Below the pieces are notes generated by a model that was not told where the DNA came from, did not search any database, and saw only the letters and a program-made list of their open reading frames with translations. 64,000 bases of DNA. Source: Pseudomonadota bacterium (GTDB taxonomy: Bacteria; Pseudomonadota; Gammaproteobacteria; Steroidobacterales; Steroidobacteraceae). The number at the start of each line of letters is the position of its first letter. Within the stretch, counting starts at the first letter, position 1. The stretch lies in the NCBI GenBank assembly GCA_016704655.1, contig JADIZR010000022.1:62001-126000 (forward strand), read 5' to 3'. Of this stretch, positions 19,249-27,900 are shown piece after piece. Position numbers and translations under genes: made by a program.

Positions 19249-19734
19249 TCAGGCCTTGGCGCCCTCGATCTCGCGGGCCAGTTGCTCGATCAGGTCGGCG
19301 TGTGCCTTCGGGTCGATCTCCCGCTGCAGCAGGCGGGAAGCGCCGGCCACGGCCAGGCTGGCCACGTCCTTGCGCAACTCGTCGCGCGCGCGGGACTTTT
19401 CCTGCGCTGCGTCCTGCCGCGAGCTGTCGACGATGCGCTTGCCCTCTTCCATGGCGGTCGAACGCGCTTCGTCGACGATCTCGACCTCGCGCTTGTGCGC
19501 CTGGTCGACGATCTTCTTGGCCTGGTCGCGGGCGGCGTTGACGATCACCTGGGCTTCCCCATGCGCGCTCTGCAACTCGGTCTGGCCGCGCTCAGCGGCA
19601 GCCAACCCTTCCGCGATCTTTTTCTGTCGGTCTTCAATGGCCTTGGTGAGCGGCGGCCAGATGAACTTCCAGGAGAACCAGATCAGGACCCCGAATACCA
19701 GCATCTGGCCGAGCAGCGTCGCATTGATATCCAT
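19249..19734 (-). CDS. atpF: ATP synthase F0 b subunit
   Basis: Membrane-anchored peripheral stalk. One N-terminal membrane helix (MDINATLLGQMLVFGVLIWF) is followed by FIWPPLTKAIEDRQKKIAEG and a long charged helix rich in A, E, K and R for dimerisation. 161 residues compared with 156 in E. coli. 25 bp after atpE. Confidence 0.95.
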   Translation of the reverse strand: MDINATLLGQMLVFGVLIWFSWKFIWPPLTKAIEDRQKKIAEGLAAAERGQTELQSAHGEAQVIVNAARDQAKKIVDQAHKREVEIVDEARSTAMEEGKRIVDSSRQDAAQEKSRARDELRKDVASLAVAGASRLLQREIDPKAHADLIEQLAREIEGAKA

Positions 19735-19759
19735 GACGACGTCCTCGCTTCAGTGCCGG

Positions 19760-20032
19760 TTAACCGAAGCGGGCGAGCAGCGGGTTCGCGAACGCGAAGA
19801 ACATCGCGAGCGCCACGCCGATCAGGAACGCCGCGTCGATGAGGCCGGCCAGCAGGAACATGCGGGTCTGCAGCGTGGGGATCAGTTCCGGCTGGCGGGC
19901 GGCCGCCTCGAGGAACTTCGAGCCCATGATGCCGATGCCGATGCAGGCGCCGATGGCGCCCAGGCCGATGATCAGGCCGAGTGCGATCGCGGTGTAGCTC
20001 TGGACCTGTGCGATGAGCGCGAGGTTTTCCAT
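19760..20032 (-). CDS. atpE: ATP synthase F0 c subunit
   Basis: Proteolipid of the c-ring. Two membrane helices flank the polar loop GSKFLEAAARQPELIPTLQT; the first helix is the glycine-rich IGLGAIGACIGIGIMG. The ion-carrying acidic residue is the D in LAGLIDAAFLIGVALAMFFA of helix 2, with no sodium-type Q/ES pattern, so a proton-driven enzyme is expected. 90 residues. Confidence 0.96.
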   Translation of the reverse strand: MENLALIAQVQSYTAIALGLIIGLGAIGACIGIGIMGSKFLEAAARQPELIPTLQTRMFLLAGLIDAAFLIGVALAMFFAFANPLLARFG

Positions 20033-20104
20033 CTCAATCTCCTGGCGGAATGTGCGGTTGCAGTAATCGGGAAAGCAATGCGGTGCAGCGGCGAGCGCTC
20101 GCCT

Positions 20105-20932
20105 CTAGTGGTGCTCGGTGGCCATCGCGGAGTACACGACGGTGAGCATCATGAAGATGAACGCTTGCAGCGTGATGATCAGGATGTGGAAGATCGCCCA
20201 GACGGCGCCCATGGCGACCTGGCCGAAGAAGCCGAACGCGCTGCCGAACGTCAGCGTGAAGACGCCCGCGCCGAGCAGCGCGATCAGCATGAACACGAGT
20301 TCGCCAGCGTACATGTTGCCGAAGAGTCGCATCGCGAGCGAAACGGGCTTCGAGAGCAGTTCGACGAGGTTCAGCACGAAATTCGGGATCCACAGCACCG
20401 GGTTCGATCCGAACGGTGCGGTGAAGAGCTCGTGGATGTAGCCGCCCGCACCCTTGGCCTTGAAGCTGTAGAACAGGACGACGAGCAGCACCGTCAGCGA
20501 CATCGCGAACGTGGTGTTGGCGTCGGCGGTGGGCACGACGCGCCAGTAATGAATGCCGAACAGGGCCGCAACCTTGCCGGGCAGGTCGAGCGGCAGCAGG
20601 TCCATCGCGTTCATCAGGAACACCCACACGAAGATCGTGAGGGCGAGCGGGGCAAGGAAGCTGCGGTCGAGATGAAACACTTCCTTGACGGTGGTGTCGA
20701 TGAACTCGACGACCATCTCGACGAAGGCCTGCCACTTGCTGGGGACGCCGACGGTCGCCTTGCGACCGGCCGTATAGAACAGTCCGAGCGTGACGATGCC
20801 GAGCAGCACCGACATGAAGATCGTGTCGACGTGGAACGACCAGAACCCTTCGCCGACCTTCAGATGGGTCAGGTGGTGGGTGATGTACTCGGTGCTGTTC
20901 GCGGGACCTGCGGCGTGCTCAGCGGCGGACAT
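20105..20932 (-). CDS. atpB: ATP synthase F0 a subunit
   Basis: Proton-channel subunit of F0 with five to six membrane helices. The conserved arginine lies in LSKPVSLAMRLFGNMYAGEL; MNAMDLLPLDLPGK and FVWVFLMNAMDLLP mark helix ends. 275 residues, matching E. coli AtpB (271). The gap of 72 bp to atpE is wider than elsewhere in the operon and probably holds the strong atpE translation signals. Confidence 0.96.
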   Translation of the reverse strand: MSAAEHAAGPANSTEYITHHLTHLKVGEGFWSFHVDTIFMSVLLGIVTLGLFYTAGRKATVGVPSKWQAFVEMVVEFIDTTVKEVFHLDRSFLAPLALTIFVWVFLMNAMDLLPLDLPGKVAALFGIHYWRVVPTADANTTFAMSLTVLLVVLFYSFKAKGAGGYIHELFTAPFGSNPVLWIPNFVLNLVELLSKPVSLAMRLFGNMYAGELVFMLIALLGAGVFTLTFGSAFGFFGQVAMGAVWAIFHILIITLQAFIFMMLTVVYSAMATEHH

Positions 20933-20960
20933 TGTCTAGTTCCCACTCCGACGGGACGGA

Positions 20961-21356
20961 CTATTGCTTCTGCGTGGGCTCGCCCAGGCGAGCCGCCCCA
21001 AACCAGTACCCAAAGAACGTCGCGACGTACGCTGCGAGCAGCGGCACCGCCTCGACGTTCGGCGACCGGAACGCGGTCACCAGCAACGCAATGGTGAAGC
21101 CGACCTTCACCAGCCACCCCAGGAAGAACCCGATCGTGGCCCGCATCAGCGTCGCGCCTTCGCCGTGCCGCAGCATCGCGAAGGCCATCAGGCTCGTCGC
21201 CGCGACGCCGATTCCGGCTCCCAGCAGCGCTGACGCGCCGGCACGGGAACCCGAGATCACGAAACACACGGCCGCGACAGCCGCCCCGAGCAGGACCTGA
21301 CTCAGCACGACGGCCAGCGCCTGGCGCCTGCCTTTCTGCACGTCGAGGTTGCTCAA
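20961..21356 (-). CDS. atpI: ATP synthase protein I
   Basis: First gene of the atp operon; a small membrane protein that helps assemble the c-ring. The 131-residue protein has four predicted membrane helices (LAVVLSQVLLGAAVAAVCFV, ALLGAGIGVAATSLMAFAML, IGFFLGWLVKVGFTIALLVT, PLLAAYVATFFGYWFGAARL), matching the AtpI family layout. Start supported by position at the head of the operon, downstream of a good promoter at 21480-21508. Confidence 0.85.
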   Translation of the reverse strand: MSNLDVQKGRRQALAVVLSQVLLGAAVAAVCFVISGSRAGASALLGAGIGVAATSLMAFAMLRHGEGATLMRATIGFFLGWLVKVGFTIALLVTAFRSPNVEAVPLLAAYVATFFGYWFGAARLGEPTQKQ

Positions 21357-21479
21357 GGCCTCATCCAGCTTCCGGGCAACAAAAAAGCCACTTCATGCCG
21401 GTTGGCCGGCCACGGGTGGCGTTGAAATCCGTTACCCGGGCCAGCTCACGCCGGGGCGTGGCCGCCGGAAAGGCGCGGA

Positions 21480-21508
21480 AGTATAGGGACCTTTTTGCAG
21501 TGCTTCAA
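21480..21508 (-). promoter_or_regulatory. Sigma-70-type promoter of the atp operon
   Basis: On the minus strand TTGAAG (21503-21508) and TATACT (21480-21485) are 17 bp apart and point at atpI, giving a leader of about 115 bases. No other promoter of this quality was seen between parB and atpI. Confidence 0.65.
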
Positions 21509-21510
21509 AT

Positions 21511-21539
21511 CCGCATCTGCCACTGTGCGGCAGATGCGG
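21511..21539. other. Perfect hairpin upstream of the atp promoter
   Basis: CCGCATCTGCC (21511-21521) and GGCAGATGCGG (21529-21539) form an 11-bp perfect stem with a 7-base loop, between the atp promoter and the heptad repeat. It may end parB transcription before the atp promoter, but there is no T run next to it on the minus strand. Confidence 0.5.
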
Positions 21540-21540
21540 A

Positions 21541-21680
21541 AGTGATTAGTGAGTAGTGATTAGTGATTAGTCGGAACGTCAACCGATGCAGCTGATTCAT
21601 GCGGACTGTCCGAGCCGGAGATCGACGTCTGAGGGCGCCAATCACCTCTTACTAATCACTAATCAATACTCACTAATCAC
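21541..21680. repeat. Inverted heptad-repeat element between parB and atpI
   Basis: AGTGATT, AGTGAGT, AGTGATT and AGTGATT run from 21541 to 21568; about 70 bases of unique sequence follow; then a complementary arm (AATCAC, ACTAATCACT, AATCAATACT, CACTAATCAC) runs from 21640 to 21680. Same architecture as the element between atpC and atpD, so this is a mobile or expanding repeat and not a chance simple repeat. Confidence 0.8.
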
Positions 21681-21682
21681 GG

Positions 21683-21713
21683 GCACATTAAGTAGCCTAG
21701 CTACTTAATGTGC
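21683..21713. other. Perfect 14-bp hairpin spanning the parB stop codon
   Basis: GCACATTAAGTAGC (21683-21696) and GCTACTTAATGTGC (21700-21713) are exact inverted copies with a 3-base loop. The right arm is the last codons of parB plus its TAG stop, so the downstream sequence mirrors the coding end. Could act as a terminator or mRNA 3' stabiliser; there is no T run. Confidence 0.75.
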
Positions 21714-22663
21714 GCCAGTATCCCGTCCAGCTCATCGAGGCTGTTGTAGGCGATCACGAGCTTGCCCTTGCCGGTCCGTGCGTGCTGCAGCGACACCCTG
21801 GCGCCGAGCTTGTCCGCCAGGTCCTGTTCCAGCCGGGTGACGTTGGGGTCGGGTCGCGGGTCGTCCGCGTCGTCTTTGCGGTTGGCCTTGTCGCCATGGG
21901 CGAGCATCCGTTTCACGAGCGCTTCGGTCTCGCGGACCGACAGGCCCTTCTTCGCGACCAGGGCACCGACCTCAGACTGCTGCCGCGCCTGTGACAACCC
22001 GAGCAGCGCGCGGGCATGCCCCATCTCGAGCTGCCGCTGCTCGACCAGCGTCTTCACTTCGTCAGTCAGCTCGAGCAGGCGCAGCAGGTTGCTGACGGCA
22101 GCGCGCGAGCGGCCGACGGCATCGGCCGCCTGTTGGTGGGTGATGCCGAACTCGCGGATCAGGCGGTCGAGCGCGCGAGCCTCCTCGAGCGGATTCAGGT
22201 TCTCGCGCTGGATGTTCTCGATGAGCGACATCGCGACCGCGGCCTCGTCCGGCACGATGCGGACGACGGCGGGGATGTCGTGCAGGCCCGCCATCTGCGC
22301 GGCGCGCCAGCGGCGTTCACCCGCGATGATCTCGTAGCGGACCGGCTCGCCGGCCTTCTGCGCGACGAGCGGGCGTACCACGATCGGTTGCACGACGCCC
22401 TGGGCACGGATCGAGTCAGCCAGTTCCTGCAGACTCTCGGGACGCATGTCGAGACGCGGCTGATAGCGGCCCCGTTGCAACAGGTCGACCGGGATACGGG
22501 CGAGTTCCTCGTCGCGCAGTGCGGCCGTGACCGGCGCCGGCGCGGGGGCCGACGACGTGCCGTGTACATCGACCGCAGTTGCAGGAGGCGGGGCAGGTGC
22601 CGGAGTGACGGAACCTAGCAGAGCCTCGAGGCCCCGTCCGAGGGAGGGTCGCTTTGTTGCCAT
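21701..22663 (-). CDS. parB: Chromosome-partitioning protein ParB
   Basis: CTP-dependent sliding clamp that loads at parS and recruits SMC. In order along the 320 residues: PSLGRGLEALLG at the N-terminus (the ParA-binding region), a long Ala/Pro linker, the N-domain IPVDLLQRGRYQPR with the CTP-binding motif GERRWRA (within YEIIAGERRWRAAQM), ENIQRENLNPLEEARA, the helix-turn-helix THQQAADAVGRSRAAVSNLL and a C-terminal dimer domain. Five parS-type sites lie in the dnaN-recF-gyrB region. Unusually, a PagL-like gene on the other strand separates parB from parA. Confidence 0.96.
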   Translation of the reverse strand: MATKRPSLGRGLEALLGSVTPAPAPPPATAVDVHGTSSAPAPAPVTAALRDEELARIPVDLLQRGRYQPRLDMRPESLQELADSIRAQGVVQPIVVRPLVAQKAGEPVRYEIIAGERRWRAAQMAGLHDIPAVVRIVPDEAAVAMSLIENIQRENLNPLEEARALDRLIREFGITHQQAADAVGRSRAAVSNLLRLLELTDEVKTLVEQRQLEMGHARALLGLSQARQQSEVGALVAKKGLSVRETEALVKRMLAHGDKANRKDDADDPRPDPNVTRLEQDLADKLGARVSLQHARTGKGKLVIAYNSLDELDGILAHIK

Positions 22664-22737
22664 AGCGGTCTATTATGCCGCCCGCGTCGTGAGGGCGCAG
22701 GAAACCCCGCTGGAACGAGTTCGAGCCGGAGGCTTGC

Positions 22738-23322
22738 ATGCGTCCCGTTGCCGCCCTGCTGCTGGGTGGACTGATCAGTTGTTGCGGCAGCAGTGGCACG
22801 GCCTCGGCGCAGCCCGCCGGGACCTCACCGGCCGTGGAATCGCCAGCGGATTCCGCGCGTCGGGACGAGGCGTCGATGCGACCGGCACACGCCCTGGATT
22901 CGCCGTCGCTGGTGTTTGCGGCCGGTGTGTTCGCGCTGGTCGAGGCCTACGATTACCCGTACAGCTTCGGCGTGACCTATGTCGCGCGGCCGCTGACGAC
23001 GTGGCGTCTGTCACCCGGTGCGGGTTTCGCCGTGGGACCCGACGGCATCGCCTTCATGTACGTGGACGTGCGTCGCGACTTCGCGCTGGGTGAGCGCTGG
23101 TCGTTCACGCCGAGCCTTGCGACCGGCTGGTTCATCAACGGCGACGTCATCGGGCCGCGCGATCACCTGGAATTCCAGAGCGGCATCCAGTTTTCGCGGC
23201 GCTTCGACAACGGACTGCGGCTCGGGCTGGCGGGCCTGCACATTTCCAACGGCGGGCTGGAGCAACCGAACAATGGCACGGAAGCCGTGCTGCTCACATT
23301 GCAGCTGCCACTGCAGAGATAG
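22738..23322 (+). CDS. PagL-like lipid A 3-O-deacylase
   Basis: Outer-membrane acyloxyacyl hydrolase family that trims the 3-position acyl chain of lipid A. After a signal peptide (ending near SAQPAG, about residue 27) the 194-residue protein forms an eight-strand barrel pattern (YSFGVTYVARPL, GIAFMYVDVRRDF, WSFTPSLATGWFI). The catalytic triad is visible: H168 and S170 in GLHISNGG and E182 twelve residues later, the same H/+2/+14 spacing as PagL (H126, S128, E140). It lies between parB and parA in the opposite direction, and its stop is followed at once by a large inverted repeat. An early TTG/GTG start is possible, but ATG 22738 gives a sound leader. Confidence 0.8.
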   Translation: MRPVAALLLGGLISCCGSSGTASAQPAGTSPAVESPADSARRDEASMRPAHALDSPSLVFAAGVFALVEAYDYPYSFGVTYVARPLTTWRLSPGAGFAVGPDGIAFMYVDVRRDFALGERWSFTPSLATGWFINGDVIGPRDHLEFQSGIQFSRRFDNGLRLGLAGLHISNGGLEQPNNGTEAVLLTLQLPLQR

Positions 23323-23384
23323 GAAATAGGGGACGCTCACCTGATTCACCTGATTTCCGGAAACAGGTGAGCGTTCCCTATTTC
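23323..23384. repeat. Inverted repeat filling the pagL-parA gap (REP-like)
   Basis: Arms at 23323-23343 and 23364-23384 are 21 bases each and differ at one position; the loop is 20 bases. The element begins one base after the pagL stop and ends one base before the parA stop on the other strand, so it fits exactly between the convergent genes. Its core GGGGACGCTCACCT also occurs at 34530-34543. Such short palindromes are often moved by REP-associated tyrosine transposases. Confidence 0.85.
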
Positions 23385-24188
23385 TCACTCTTCTTCCGGC
23401 TCAGTGACGGGTCCCGCCAGCGCTTCTTCTTCACGTCGAATCATCTCGCCGGCGAGCGCCAGGTACGCAAGTGCACCGCGCGAATCCTTGTCGTGGAACA
23501 GCACGGCCTTGCCGAAGCTCGGCGCTTCCGCGAGTCGCACATTGCGCGGAATCACCGTGCGGAAAACCTTGTCGCCGAAATGCATCAGCAGCTGACCCGA
23601 CACTTCGTTCGAGAGGTTGTTACGCGGGTCATACATCGTGCGCAGGATGCCTTCAAGCCCGAGGTCGGGATTCACGCTCGCACGGATCTGCTCGATCGTG
23701 TTCATCAGCGACGAGAGGCCCTCGAGCGCGTAGTACTCGCACTGCATCGGCACGAGCACGCTGTCGGCTGCCACCAGTGCGTTGAGCGTCAGCAGGTTCA
23801 GCGCCGGCGGGCAGTCGATGATGATGACGTCGTAGTGGTCGCGGACGGGCTTCAGCGCATTCCGCAGGCGCACCTCACGGCCGATCATGCTCATCAGCTG
23901 CACTTCCGCGGCGACCAGGTCCTGGTTGCCGGGCAGCAGGGTGAAGTTGCCGGGATCGACGGGCACGAGCGCAGCCGCCAGTTCGCAGTCACCGAGCAGC
24001 ACGTCGGTCGTCGACCGCTCGAGGCTGGCCTTGTCGACACCGCAACCCATCGTGGCGTTGCCCTGCGGATCGCAATCGATCAGCAGCACCTTGCGTTGCG
24101 TCGCGGCGAGCGACGCAGCAAGGTTGACGGAGGTCGTGGTCTTGCCGACCCCGCCTTTCTGGTTTGCGACCGCGATGACCCGTTTCAT
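23385..24188 (-). CDS. parA: Chromosome-partitioning ATPase ParA
   Basis: Partition ATPase that works with ParB on origin-proximal parS sites. The ATG at 24188 begins MKRVIAVANQKGGVGKTTTS, with the deviant Walker A KGGVGKTT at 11-18; LLIDCDPQGNATMGCG and VIIIDCPPALNLLTLNAL follow. The frame is open for a further 285 codons upstream, but that stretch overlaps rsmG on the same strand in another frame and is not coding. 267 residues, usual for chromosomal ParA (Soj). It follows rsmG by 59 bp, in which a CCTCACCCCGACCCTCTCC repeat is present. Confidence 0.96.
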   Translation of the reverse strand: MKRVIAVANQKGGVGKTTTSVNLAASLAATQRKVLLIDCDPQGNATMGCGVDKASLERSTTDVLLGDCELAAALVPVDPGNFTLLPGNQDLVAAEVQLMSMIGREVRLRNALKPVRDHYDVIIIDCPPALNLLTLNALVAADSVLVPMQCEYYALEGLSSLMNTIEQIRASVNPDLGLEGILRTMYDPRNNLSNEVSGQLLMHFGDKVFRTVIPRNVRLAEAPSFGKAVLFHDKDSRGALAYLALAGEMIRREEEALAGPVTEPEEE

Positions 24189-24247
24189 TGAACGGTCAAG
24201 GATACAGGAGGCGGACGGGGGGAGGCCCTCACCCCGACCCTCTCCGT

Positions 24248-24880
24248 CTAAAGCGGGACCTTTTCGTGGGAATGGGCGAGTTCGACGAGGTGCCGTTCCT
24301 CGTCCAGGCCGGGCACGTGCAGCTTGTGCACGGCCACGACCTTCCAGCCGCTGAAGCCTTTGGCCAGCTCGTCGGTGGGATAGCGGCCCTTCATCGCCAG
24401 CAGGCGCCCGCCGCCGGCCACGAGTCCGCCCGCATTCCTGACCAGGTCCGCAAGCTGGCCGACCGCACGCGCGATCACCGTGTCGAAGCGCACCACAGGC
24501 TGATAGGCCTCGGCCCGCACCTGCGCGACCTCGACGTTGGTCAGCGCGAGCGTGTCGCGGACGTGTTCGAGGAAGCGGCACTTCTTGCCGATCGATTCGA
24601 CCAGGACGAAATGCACGCCGGGCACGACGATCGCAAGCGGAATGCCAGGAAAGCCAGCGCCGCTGCCGATGTCCGCGACGCGCCTGCCGCGCAGCCAGGG
24701 CACCAGCGTGAGGCTGTCGAGAATGTGCTTGGTGATCTGCGCGGGTCGCTCGCGGATGGCCGTGAGGTTCATGCGCGTGTTCCAGTCGTCGAGCAGGTCG
24801 AGGTGCTGGAGCAGTTTTGCGCACTGCGCTGCGTCGAGTTCGATGCCGAGGCCGCGGGCGCCGTCGAGGAGGGTGGTCAT
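24248..24880 (-). CDS. rsmG: 16S rRNA (guanine-N7)-methyltransferase
   Basis: Uses S-adenosylmethionine to methylate G527 of 16S rRNA. The 210 residues hold LDDWNTRMNLTAIRE, the SAM site GRRVADIGSGAGFPGIPLAI, then VLVESIGKKCRFLEHV and VIARAVGQL. Length matches E. coli RsmG (207). In most gammaproteobacteria it follows mnmG directly; here mnmG lies 22 kb away at 47-49 kb while the downstream parA-parB order is kept. Confidence 0.97.
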   Translation of the reverse strand: MTTLLDGARGLGIELDAAQCAKLLQHLDLLDDWNTRMNLTAIRERPAQITKHILDSLTLVPWLRGRRVADIGSGAGFPGIPLAIVVPGVHFVLVESIGKKCRFLEHVRDTLALTNVEVAQVRAEAYQPVVRFDTVIARAVGQLADLVRNAGGLVAGGGRLLAMKGRYPTDELAKGFSGWKVVAVHKLHVPGLDEERHLVELAHSHEKVPL

Positions 24881-24964
24881 GCGGCAAGGATACCGTTTCG
24901 TGTCCGCACCAGCACCGGCGCGAGCCCCTGTCGCGGCATCGCCCGCCGTGCGCTGCTGCCGGCG

Positions 24965-27900
24965 CTACAGCCGTGAGGTGGCCGCGAGCGACTCCGCCTT
25001 GGTCGTTTGCTTGACGTTGTCGTCGGAGTTGCGATCGATCCACTTGTTGAACGGATCAACGCCCGCGTAGTTCGGCTCCCTGTCGGTCACGAACGCCAGC
25101 GTCTGCTTGCCACTGCGGACAGGCATCCGCTGGACGGCGAGCACGCTCGACCTGTCGTAACCCTTGCGTCCCGGCTCGACCGTGAACGCGCCGACGTCGA
25201 ACATTTCAACCAGCGGCGCCTCGGTCTCCTTGCCCCTGCCATCGGCATGGAGCTTGCGCGCGTCCACCTCGAGCGTGACGTCCCAGCGGCCATCGGTCCG
25301 GCGCTTCGCCTTCGCGTCCGTCACTTTCACGTCGTAAAGCGTGATCTTCTCGAACAGATCCGTGATCAGCTGCTGATGCTCGGGACCAGCCACGGCACGG
25401 AACCGCTTGATGAGGTCCGTCGGGTTGGCGTACGGCGCCGGCTTGAACGCGAATTCCGCGATCAGGCCCCGCAGCGCCTCGTTGACCTTGTCTGCACCGA
25501 TCTGGTCCTTGAGCAGGTACAGCGCGAGACCGCCCTTCTGGTAATGGATGTAGGGCTGGTTCTCGACGCGCTCGAGCGGCAGCTCCTCCAGCACTTCACC
25601 GCCGCGCGAGCGAAGGTAGCGGTCGAGCTCGTACTTCAGGAACTTGCGGATCTGCTCCGGCCCGTACATCTGCTCCATCACCATCAGCGCCGAGTACTGG
25701 GCCAGCGATTCGACGATGAAGGTGCCGCCCTGCTGATCGGCGCTGATGACCTGGTGACCCCACCACTGGTGCCCGACCTCGTGCGCCGTGATGTACGTGA
25801 CCATGTCGATCTTCTCGGCATCGCGGTAGTCCGCGACGAAGCCGATTCCTTCCGAGTACGGAATCGTGTTGGCGAAGGACTGCGCGAAGCTCGCATAGTC
25901 CGGAAACTCCAGGATGCGCACCTGGCGGAACTGGAACGGGCTGAATTGCGCCGTGAAATACTCGAGCGAGGCTTTCATCGCCGCGTGCATGCGTTCGATG
26001 TTGTAACGATGCGCAGGATCGTAGTAGACCGCCAGCTCGACGTTCTGCCAGCGATCCTTTGCCACCTCGTAGCGGGCCGACTGCACGGAGAAGAAATTGT
26101 TGATCGGGGCGTCGCTGCGATACCGCATCTTACGGCGGCCGCCCTCGACGACTTCTGATGCAAGGTACCCCGGCGCGATGGCGACCTGGTCAGCCATCGT
26201 CGAAACGGTGATGTCGGAATTCACCCAGTCGCTGTCGTGACGCAGTCCGCTGAACGCACGTGCACTCTCGTCCTCGAGCTTCGCCGGGCGCAGTTCCGGC
26301 GGCAGGCCGTGCTTGCGGCGCTTCGCCCGGTCCTGCAGCAGGCCCTCGCGGCTCATGCCGAGCATCGGCGCGATCTCGGTGTTGTCGAGGAACGTGCCGT
26401 TGTCGACGATGCGGCGCTCATTGTCCGAATTGCGGAAGCCCTGCTGCTCACGCAGCGTCTCGAACGTGATGCGACGGACTTCGAGCGGTGCCATCGGGTG
26501 ATCGAACCGGTAGATCCGGTAGTCCTGGCCGATGTGCTCCTGCTCGAGCTGCGCGCCCTCGACGTCGAGTTTCGTCATCTGCAAAGGCGTGAGCCAGCGC
26601 ACGTGCACGGTGTCGAGCGGCTGGCCGGTGCGGTTCTGGATTACGTACGTGCCGCGAGTGACGGCCCGTGGCTCATCCGGATACAGGGCAACGTCGAGTG
26701 TCACATCGGTGATGCGCGGCTGCGGCACATTCTCGTAGCCGATCAGCGCTTTCTCGTACTCCGCCTGCTCGCGCTCGCGACCCAGCGTTGTCGTGTAGTC
26801 GTTCACGACGTTGGTGTTGTAGTAGATCCAGCCGCCGAGCCCGCTCATCGCGACGACGGACGCAGCCGCCACCAGCCCCGGGGTACCGCGGATCTTGCGC
26901 GGCAGGTGCGCCAGGCGGGTCCTGAGCGGCGCGCCGACGCCGCGACGCCAGAGCGCGTACGCCAGGACGGCGAGCAGGACCGCCGCGGCCGACCAGTAGG
27001 CGCGGAACCACCAGGCGAAGCGTCCAAAATCGCCCTGCCCGTTCATGTCGGACAGCGGCGTGCCGGGGTTGCCCGCGTACTGGTAGAGGTTGTGCTCGAA
27101 GCCGAGTCGATCGAAGGTCGTCTGGCCGACCACGAACAGCAACATCAGCATCCAGCCGAAGGTCTTGTGCGACACGAGCGTCTGCATGAAGATCGCGAGC
27201 ACCGCGAACAGCACCACGCTCACGGTCGTCGGCACGACGTACCAGAAGAGATACTTGCCGACCTCGAGCTCGAAATGGCCCTTGAGCAGCTGCACGGCGA
27301 TCGCCGCGAGCACGCTCGCCGCCAGTGTTGAAAACAGGACGATCGAGATGGAGAGGATCTTGGGCACGACGAACGCCCAGTCGGGCGCCGGCGTCGAGTC
27401 GATGATTTCGTGCATGCGGCGCTCGCGGTCGCGCCAGACGAGTTCTCCCGCGTAGTAGATCGCGATGATCAGCGGAATGATCGTGAAGGCGCCTTGCAGC
27501 GCCTCGATCATGATCCGCGTGACCGGATGGATCGTGTTGCCGTACCTCTCGTCGGCGTACCAGAGCGAAGCCAGCGAGTTCACGAAACCGATCCCGAGCA
27601 GCACGATGAAGGCAGGGCTGCGAATCGCGGCAGCCATGTCGAACCGGGCGAGCGCCCAGAGCTGGCTCCAGCCTGCGTCGCTGGAAGGCTTCGCCCTTAC
27701 GGTCGGTGTGGGGGAGGCGCGCGCGGCGATCACCGGCGCATCGTCGTTGGTCTTGTCCGCCACGTTGGACGGGGTCATGCGACCCCCCGTCGCCGCGCGT
27801 GAATAGATCGCCCAGGCGAGGCCGAGCAACGCGAAAGCGACGCCCACCCATAAGACGCGGTTCCAGAGGAGGTAGCCGGCGAAGTGGGGGATCTGCGTGT

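Noticed and set aside
23385..25043. 552-residue frame with ParA at its C-terminus
   Set aside because: The first 285 codons overlap rsmG on the same strand in another frame and are Arg/Ala-rich with no similarity. ParA begins at ATG 24188.
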